DNA of 11,877 bases, taken from NCBI GenBank assembly GCA_026996935.1, contig JALWJW010000321.1:1-11877 (forward strand), read 5' to 3'. The position numbers and the translations under genes were made by a program. This DNA comes from Hyphomicrobiales bacterium (GTDB lineage Bacteria > Pseudomonadota > Alphaproteobacteria > Rhizobiales > Aestuariivirgaceae). The notes below the pieces were generated by a model. That model saw only the letters and a list, made by a program, of their open reading frames with translations. It searched no databases and was not told where the DNA came from. Of the stretch, positions 8,101 through 11,877 are shown piece by piece (within the stretch, counting starts at the first letter, position 1; each line of letters begins with the position of its first letter).

Positions 8101-8378
8101 ATAATGGCGGCGAAACCCTGAGATGCAATGCCGGTAATTTCTTTAATTCCGTCAAGACCGCGCAGTTTTTCTTCCATTGGTTTCACCAAAAGTCGTTCGG
8201 CATCTTCGGGTGAAACTCCCTGCAAGGGAATGGCAACATAATAAACAGGCACTTCAATATTAGGCCGGGCTTCTTTGGGCAGCGAAATGTAACTTGCAAT
8301 CCCTGCGATGACCAAAAACACCATCATTGTCAGCACCACCTTTGGACGGCGCAGAATCATTTCAAGAGCAGCAATCAT
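5112..8378 (-). CDS. RND-family efflux pump, inner-membrane subunit
   Basis: This 1088-residue protein has the full resistance-nodulation-division layout. TM1 is at 13-31, the first periplasmic porter region at 32-335, TM2-6 at about 336-480, TM7 at about 528-546, the second periplasmic region at 550-868, and TM8-12 at 870-1035. It would use the proton gradient to drive export of drugs or other compounds in a trimer, with the adaptor of the preceding gene. TM4 reads GMLVDGAIVITEY: Asp398 is followed by Gly, with Glu405 seven residues on, as in CzcA-like metal pumps, where AcrB has Asp-Asp. TM10 reads VVNNAIVLID, with Asn937 where AcrB has the relay Lys. A glycine-rich loop (about 605-619) and an acidic/basic cytoplasmic tail (1050-1088) are further features. 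The start ATG overlaps the adaptor stop (ATGA). No outer-membrane channel gene is in the window. The substrate is unknown. Confidence 0.93.
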   Translation of the reverse strand: MIAALEMILRRPKVVLTMMVFLVIAGIASYISLPKEARPNIEVPVYYVAIPLQGVSPEDAERLLVKPMEEKLRGLDGIKEITGIASQGFAAIIIEFEAEVDTRKASRDVREKVDLAKPNLPADAEDPVVSEVNLNLFPTLMVALSGDVPERTLYKRAKELQDEIETIPSVLEAKLSGQREELLEVNIDELKLNAYKVSQIDLINAVTRNNRLVAAGAIDAGKGRFNVKVPGLFATAKDVFSVPIKVNGDAVVTLGDIADIRRTFKDPTSYSRINGRPAITISVVKRIGENIVETNRRVREIVAKASAHWPSKIHVNYALDESTKIFEVLGSLQSSILTAIALVMVICVAALGMRSALMVGLAIPTSFMLGFLIVNLMGNSINNMLMFGMVLTVGMLVDGAIVITEYADRKMSEGVPRQEAYIEAAKRMFWPVVSSTATTLAAFLPMLFWPGVTGKFMSNLPITVIIVLSASLVTAMVFLPVVGGFFGKVDGSQNANLKLLSGAEKGDLRQLGGFTGLYIRLLSGMIKHPLLVTTIVVGMIAMVFVSFSNHSNGVTFFVNTEPDQALVYVRSRGNLSIDEKLRLTKKVEKIFLTIDGIETISTSVGGSGAGGPSIGSGGGLDKPKDVIGEMTISLADFDKRRRGDIILKEARDKTASLPGVIVEIKKREEGPPTGKDIRLQVRAEDSQTANNVARKVRKHLEAEVKGLVDITDETPLPGIEWNLAVDRKEAGRFGTDISSVGAIIQLATNGILVGTYRPNDSTEEVDIRVRLPQEERSLERLKQMRIRTPQGMVPLANFVKREVKPAVDNIIRKDGMVSVYVKANAAEGIDPDTKIAALKGWLKQQVWPENVEFKFRGGDEDKKKSQAFLTKAMLASIFLMFIILVTQFNSFYHAFLTLSTLVMSVAGVLIGMMVTGQAFSVIMTGTGVVALAGIVVNNAIVLIDTYHVLLATGMKPQEAVLRTAAQRLRPVMLTTVTTIFGLLPMIFELNLGWFERTIHFGSLTSNWWVQLATAISFGLAFATIITLFLTPVLLSAPTVWKQSWMSMMARFKKKPAKDDDDEAVEAAENDNLESAKKIHKEPATQAAE

Positions 8379-9487
8379 GAGGAAACCTCAGGTTTTTGTT
8401 TATCGTTCTGGGTTAGAACCTTTTGGCCGTCTTTAACATAATCCTGTCCGGCAATAATCACAGTTGCTCTGTCTGGCAATCCGGTGATCCATGTTCCTTT
8501 GCGGGTCTGGGCAACCAGCTTAATTACAAGAAATTTGACAATATTGTTTTCATCTATGGTTTTGACGCCAATTTCTCCGCTGTCGTTAAGGCCGATTATT
8601 CCAGCCGGAATAAGATGCGCTTTTACCGGAGGCAAAGGGAAAACAACTTCTGCGGTAATTCCGTCATGCAACTTGTTACCGGGGTTTTTAACTTCCACCT
8701 CAACTTTGACCGTGCGGGTCGCAATGTCGGCCGTGGGAGATATATGGGCGACTTTCCCTTGTAAATTCACCCCGGTGACCAATTTTGCTTTGGCAATCAT
8801 ACCGATTTTAATTTTATCAACACTGCGTTCACCAACCTGCGCGACCATTAAAATCGGATCAAAAACGGAAATTACTGCGCATGGTTTGCCCGGCTGTAAA
8901 AACATGCCTGCTTCACCACTAAACTGAGTAATAACACCATCGATTGGTGCGGTAATTCTGGTGTAAGACATATCAAGTTTGATTTGCTCAACTGCGGCCC
9001 GGGCAGCATCATAATTGGCGCGTTCTGCGGCCAGTTTTGCTTCGGAGGCAAATTTGCGCTTAACCAGCTTAACGGCGGCTTCAAAGTCTCGTTTTTTGCT
9101 AATGAGTGCAGCTTTAGCCTGTGCCAGACGAGCCCGACGGTCACGCATGTCAAGGCGGCAGAGTAAGTCACCTTTTTTTACAGAATCGCCTACTTCAAAA
9201 TTTGCCTCTTCCACAATGCCATTGGTCCGGGCCAGCACGGAAACCTTTTTTTGCACCTGCGTGCGGCCGCGAATATATAAAGCGGTGGGGCGCATTTTGG
9301 CTTCAAAAGTTGCCACTTCAACCCTAAACAACGGTTTTTTCTTTTCCGGTGCAGCGGTTTTTTCCTGTTTTTCCACTGTTTTGTCTTGGTCAGCAGGCTT
9401 CAAACCGAAAACCTGCGGATTACCAGATGCAAACCAGCCGCCAATGACCAGAGCAATCAATCCGGCCCAAAGGTAAGAACTACGCAT
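8375..9487 (-). CDS. RND periplasmic adaptor (membrane fusion protein, HlyD/AcrA family)
   Basis: This 370-residue adaptor links the RND pump to an outer-membrane channel. It has an N-terminal membrane anchor (about 5-20) with no lipobox Cys, then a charged Lys/Glu-rich linker (32-52). The two lipoyl halves are at about 80-113 (VSVLARTNGIVEEANFEVGD...) and 173-205 (ITAPIDGVI). Between them lies a short alpha-helical hairpin (114-172), followed by the beta-barrel (about 210-285) and a membrane-proximal domain. The start ATG at 9487 is chosen because AGGA (9500-9497) lies nine bases upstream. A TTG at 9523 would add twelve residues with no better signal. The ATG overlaps the end of padR by eight bases (ATGCGTAG) and the stop overlaps the pump start, so padR, adaptor and pump are probably translationally coupled. 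Confidence 0.93.
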   Translation of the reverse strand: MRSSYLWAGLIALVIGGWFASGNPQVFGLKPADQDKTVEKQEKTAAPEKKKPLFRVEVATFEAKMRPTALYIRGRTQVQKKVSVLARTNGIVEEANFEVGDSVKKGDLLCRLDMRDRRARLAQAKAALISKKRDFEAAVKLVKRKFASEAKLAAERANYDAARAAVEQIKLDMSYTRITAPIDGVITQFSGEAGMFLQPGKPCAVISVFDPILMVAQVGERSVDKIKIGMIAKAKLVTGVNLQGKVAHISPTADIATRTVKVEVEVKNPGNKLHDGITAEVVFPLPPVKAHLIPAGIIGLNDSGEIGVKTIDENNIVKFLVIKLVAQTRKGTWITGLPDRATVIIAGQDYVKDGQKVLTQNDKQKPEVSS

Positions 9488-10055
9488 TTTTTTGTTTCCT
9501 GTTTTGATCCATGGGTTGAACAATTTTCAGATCCCGATTGTCTCCACCTAAAATCGCATCTTTATTGTCTTCAAGATATTTCAAACCCGCGCCTAAACTT
9601 GCTTCGCCAAATCCTGCTACAAATGACATGCTGGGGTGGGTGGAATGATGGTCGACACAACAGCGAATCTTTTCAATTTCATCACGTAGATACTCAATTT
9701 GAGATTGGTAAATTTGCGCAACATGCTCTTTGGGTAAATATTCCTGCAACATTATCTGAAACATGAATTCTGATTTAAACTTGTCTTTTGCCGGATCAAC
9801 AAGCAAAGCGGCAGCTAATTCCTGGCGACCAAGCGGGGTGATGGCATAAACCTTTTTATCGGGCTTTCCCGCCTGTTCTTCTGCGCGCACATTGACCAGC
9901 CCTTCGGCCATCATTTTGGTTAAAGCGGGATAAATGGAGCCATAGCTGGCATCGATGAAATGGCCAAAGACATCCTCTTCAACCATTTTCTTGATTTCAT
10001 AGCCTGATGCTTCTTTAAAAGTGAGAATACCAAGACAAAGGGTGCGCACGTTCAT
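9480..10055 (-). CDS. PadR-family transcriptional regulator
   Basis: The 191-residue protein has the PadR winged-helix domain at about 1-85: MNVRTLCLGILTFKEASGYE opens it, GSIYPALTKM (39-48) is the recognition helix region, and KVYAITPLGRQEL (68-80) is the wing end. The C-terminal half (about 90-165) is the helical dimerisation domain of the longer PadR type. PadR proteins usually repress a neighbouring efflux or detoxification gene and are released by the substrate. As the first gene of the adaptor-pump operon it very likely represses this operon and itself. A dense Cys/His patch, C132-C133-V-D-H136-H137-S-T-H140, is unusual and could bind a metal. Translation starts 23 bases after the predicted transcript start; GGAA lies a few bases upstream. 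Confidence 0.92.
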   Translation of the reverse strand: MNVRTLCLGILTFKEASGYEIKKMVEEDVFGHFIDASYGSIYPALTKMMAEGLVNVRAEEQAGKPDKKVYAITPLGRQELAAALLVDPAKDKFKSEFMFQIMLQEYLPKEHVAQIYQSQIEYLRDEIEKIRCCVDHHSTHPSMSFVAGFGEASLGAGLKYLEDNKDAILGGDNRDLKIVQPMDQNRKQKNA

Positions 10056-10077
10056 AAGTGTTTTCCAATCATTTGTT

Positions 10078-10113
10078 TTGCCGTCTTATATCAAACTGGT
10101 ATATATCAATCAA
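10078..10113 (-). promoter_or_regulatory. padR operon promoter
   Basis: On the minus strand TTGATT (10113-10108) and TATAAG (10090-10085) are separated by exactly 17 bases, each close to the sigma-70 consensus. The predicted start near 10078 gives a 5' leader of about 23 bases. The -10 lies in the first 15-base repeat and the -35 between the second and third, so a protein bound to the repeats would block RNA polymerase. Confidence 0.6.
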
Positions 10114-10144
10114 GCATATATCGAAAAAACATATATCAAATCGA
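10085..10144. repeat. Four phased 15-base repeats (likely PadR operator array)
   Basis: Four copies of an 8-base core start exactly 15 bases apart: CTTATATC (10085), TATATATC (10100), CATATATC (10115) and CATATATC (10130). Each is followed by a 7-base purine-leaning segment (AAACTGG, AATCAAG, GAAAAAA, AAATCGA). They fill the centre of the divergent region and cover the padR promoter. An array of this kind suggests cooperative binding of a regulator, most simply PadR itself. It is too short and too AT-rich to be a CRISPR. Confidence 0.6.
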
Positions 10145-10150
10145 TATATG
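10130..10150. promoter_or_regulatory. Perfect 8-5-8 inverted repeat, candidate PadR operator
   Basis: CATATATC (10130-10137), spacer AAATC, GATATATG (10143-10150) is a perfect inverted repeat of the length PadR dimers typically bind. A looser copy with the same 8-5-8 layout lies at 10085-10105 (CTTATATC, AAACT, GGTATATA), over the padR -10. Their centres are 45 bases apart. The right arm contains an ATG (10148) in frame with the aminotransferase. Confidence 0.55.
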
Positions 10151-10282
10151 GCTAATTTATCGCGGATTGAGGTTAAGCTTTTCGAGCAAATTTTAAAAAA
10201 CAATGCTATAAGCCTCTCAGATATCAGGACCTCATCGATTGTGAGTGAGAGTCCAGGGCTTTTTGAATACGGGTCTCATTGC

Positions 10283-11662
10283 ATGACTTTCGACATTTCC
10301 AAACTCATCACTGACAACATCGATAATGCCAATAAACTTTATGGTGACAACGTAAATTCCAAATTTGCCAAGGCGCTTAAAATTATTGGTTTTGACAAAA
10401 CTTATAGCAAAGGCAAAGGCAGCTATTTGTTTGATAACAAAGGCACCAGATACCTTGATATGCTGGCTGGATACGGGGCATTTAACATTGGTCGCGGCAA
10501 CCTTGTTGTGCAGCAGGCGCTGAAAGATTTCATTGATGGGGATTATTCCAGTCTGGTGCAAATGGAAACGCCGGTATTATGCGGTGTACTGGCCCGAGAA
10601 CTCAAGCAGCGTATTGGTTATGGGCTTGATAAGGTTTATTTTTGCTCAACCGGGGCTGAAGCCAATGAAACAGCGATTAAATTTGCCCGCCGCGCAACAG
10701 GTAAAAACACCGTACTTTATGCCTCGTCTGCCTTTCACGGATTAACCACAGGCGCATTGGCGATGAACGGCAGTGAGGTTTTTAAGGAAGACTTTGGCGA
10801 GCTCGCCGCTTCGCGCAAAGTCACCCTTGGCGATTTATCCGGCCTTGAACGCGAACTTGAAAAAGGTGATGTCGCGGCATTTTTTATTGAACCGGTTCAG
10901 GGTAAAGGGGTTAATTTTGCCGCTGATGGTTTTTTGAGTGCAGCTTCAAAACTTTGCCACAAATACGGGGCTTTATTCATTGCTGATGAAATCCAGAGCG
11001 GTATGGGCCGCACGGGAAAATTCATCGCGCTTCACCATGAAAAAGACGTTGAACCGGATATGGTGATTGTTTCAAAATCATTGTCTGGCGGTTATGTGCC
11101 CATTGCAGCGGTGGTGATGAAGGAAGATGTATTTAAGAAAACGTTCTCATCGCTTGATCGCGCCGTGGTCCATTCGTCAACCTTTGGCAAATCCAATTTT
11201 GCCATGACGGCCGGCCTTGCCACTTTGCATGTGATGGATGAAGAAAACTTATGTGACAACGCGCAAAAAATGGGTGACCTACTGGGCAACAAATTGCTCG
11301 CCCTCAAAGACAAATACGAATTTATCCATGATGTGCGCTGGCGAGGTTTAATGTTGGCGATTGAGTTTGGCAAACCCAAATCTCTCAAACTTAAAACCGC
11401 ATGGGCAACTGTCAACAAAATCAATGAAGACCTGTTTTGTCAGGCGATTACTATTCCGCTCTTACAAGATCATAAAATCCTCACCCAAGTTGCCGGCAAT
11501 AGAATGACCGTGATTAAACTTATTCCACCGCTCACCTTGAATGAGACTGACGTGGATTGGTTCGTGTCGGCATTTGATGAGGTCATGCGCGATTTACACA
11601 AGTTCCCTGGCCCGGCGTGGGAAAGCCTATCGCGCATTGCTAAAAACGCCCTGATAAAATAA
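10283..11662 (+). CDS. Class III PLP-dependent aminotransferase
   Basis: From the start chosen here the protein has 459 residues. Family landmarks are STGAEANE (122-129, phosphate binding), FHG (151-153, cofactor stacking), DEIQSGMGRTG (235-245, with Asp235 to the pyridine nitrogen) and SKSLSGG (264-270), whose Lys265 should form the Schiff base with PLP. STFGK (299-303) and VRWRGLM (351-357) follow. The end carries FCQAITIPLL and ILTQVAG, typical of a subgroup of acetylornithine/ornithine-like enzymes. In-frame ATG at 10148 or 10058 would extend it by 45 or 75 residues, but the extra part does not resemble the family and would code through the 15-base repeats, and neither has a clear ribosome site. 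Position before an HpnN-like transporter suggests HpnO, the hopanoid side-chain aminotransferase; this is a hypothesis. The amino donor and acceptor are unknown. Confidence 0.88.
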   Translation: MTFDISKLITDNIDNANKLYGDNVNSKFAKALKIIGFDKTYSKGKGSYLFDNKGTRYLDMLAGYGAFNIGRGNLVVQQALKDFIDGDYSSLVQMETPVLCGVLARELKQRIGYGLDKVYFCSTGAEANETAIKFARRATGKNTVLYASSAFHGLTTGALAMNGSEVFKEDFGELAASRKVTLGDLSGLERELEKGDVAAFFIEPVQGKGVNFAADGFLSAASKLCHKYGALFIADEIQSGMGRTGKFIALHHEKDVEPDMVIVSKSLSGGYVPIAAVVMKEDVFKKTFSSLDRAVVHSSTFGKSNFAMTAGLATLHVMDEENLCDNAQKMGDLLGNKLLALKDKYEFIHDVRWRGLMLAIEFGKPKSLKLKTAWATVNKINEDLFCQAITIPLLQDHKILTQVAGNRMTVIKLIPPLTLNETDVDWFVSAFDEVMRDLHKFPGPAWESLSRIAKNALIK

Positions 11663-11665
11663 TCG

Positions 11666-11679
11666 CAGATCGAAATCTG
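11666..11679 (+). other. Small hairpin between aminotransferase and transporter genes
   Basis: CAGAT-CGAA-ATCTG is a perfect 5-pair stem with a four-base loop, two bases before the ATG at 11682. It takes up most of the 19-base gap and sits where a Shine-Dalgarno would be. Confidence 0.35.
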
Positions 11680-11681
11680 AC

Positions 11682-11877
11682 ATGGCCAATAAAACGACAC
11701 AAAAAATTAATGCCAACACGCGCAAACCGTTGAATCTATATGGTCGCGTTGCCGGTTTTTGCGGCTTGCATGCAAATGTTGTTTTGCTGGTTTGGGTTGT
11801 CATCGCGGCAACATCAATGGCATTGGCCTCATGGCGGCTGGAGGTCAATACAGACCCTGGAAAAATGATTTCCAACG
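11682..11877 (+). CDS. MMPL/HpnN-like RND transporter, N-terminal fragment (cut by window edge)
   Basis: The frame stays open to the window end (65 codons) and starts MANKTTQKINANTRKPL. A basic N-terminus is followed by a hydrophobic helix at about 33-50 (VVLLVWVVIAATSMAL) and then LEVNTDPGKMISN (53-65). That helix plus an N-T-D-x-x-x-M/L-I-S motif is how MMPL-type RND lipid exporters begin, including the hopanoid transporter HpnN. The gene starts 19 bases after the aminotransferase stop with no Shine-Dalgarno, which suggests co-transcription and coupling. Only the first 65 residues are visible, so the family call is moderate. Confidence 0.6.
   Translation, partial: MANKTTQKINANTRKPLNLYGRVAGFCGLHANVVLLVWVVIAATSMALASWRLEVNTDPGKMISN

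Noticed and set aside
9015..9476. Plus-strand open frame of 153 codons opposite the adaptor
   Set aside because: It is rich in Ser, Arg and Ala as expected for the reverse of a helical hairpin, and has no independent support.
9488..9523. Longer adaptor protein starting at a TTG at 9523
   Set aside because: The ATG at 9487 has an AGGA upstream and directly precedes the hydrophobic anchor; the TTG adds no recognisable sequence.
10085..10150. Repeat cluster as a CRISPR or plasmid iteron origin
   Set aside because: Cores are only 8 bases with 7-base gaps, there are no cas or rep genes, and the location over a promoter fits an operator.
11627..11875. Minus-strand open frame at the right edge
   Set aside because: The plus-strand frame from 11682 fits a known transporter N-terminus and the expected gene order, so this is its shadow.

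Overview
This window looks like part of a chromosome from an alphaproteobacterium, most likely a Hyphomicrobiales (Rhizobiales)-type organism. The evidence is the adjacent psd and pssA genes of the short alphaproteobacterial type, downstream of an Atm1-type ABC exporter, and protein sequences that read like that order. By eye the base composition is moderate, not the high GC of many soil rhizobia; I did not count it. There are no insertion sequences, phage genes, CRISPR arrays, tRNAs or rRNAs. No stretch of more than 300 bases lacks a gene.

Left part, plus strand (193-4513). It opens with an Atm1/HMT1-type ABC exporter, which in this family moves glutathione-derived sulfur or metal conjugates. 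A 269-base gap with several RNA-like hairpins leads to a YbjQ (UPF0145) protein with an unusual C-terminal tail. After its terminator comes a psd-pssA pair. PssA makes phosphatidylserine from CDP-diacylglycerol and serine, and Psd decarboxylates it to phosphatidylethanolamine. The pair appears to have its own promoter, whose -10 lies inside a palindrome.

Middle, minus strand (10055 down to 4594). This is a tightly packed efflux operon, in transcription order a PadR-family repressor, a periplasmic adaptor (membrane fusion protein), an RND inner-membrane pump of 1088 residues, and after an 80-base gap a small two-CBS-domain protein. padR and the adaptor overlap by 8 bases (ATGCGTAG). The adaptor and the pump overlap by 4 bases (ATGA). 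The pump lacks the paired Asp of the AcrB proton relay. No outer-membrane channel gene is present.

Right part, plus strand (about 10283 to the end). A class III PLP aminotransferase is followed 19 bases later by the start of an MMPL/HpnN-like RND lipid transporter, cut by the window edge. This pair recalls hopanoid genes, but that is an inference because no hopene cyclase is visible.

The most striking non-coding element is the divergent region between padR and the aminotransferase. It holds four copies of an 8-base core (C/T-A/T-TATATC) at an exact 15-base period, overlapping a good padR promoter and a perfect 8-5-8 inverted repeat. It is the best candidate for the PadR operator. The other notable signal is the chain of hairpins ahead of ybjQ. 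I see no clear case for a wholly new multi-gene system; the novelty is mainly regulatory.
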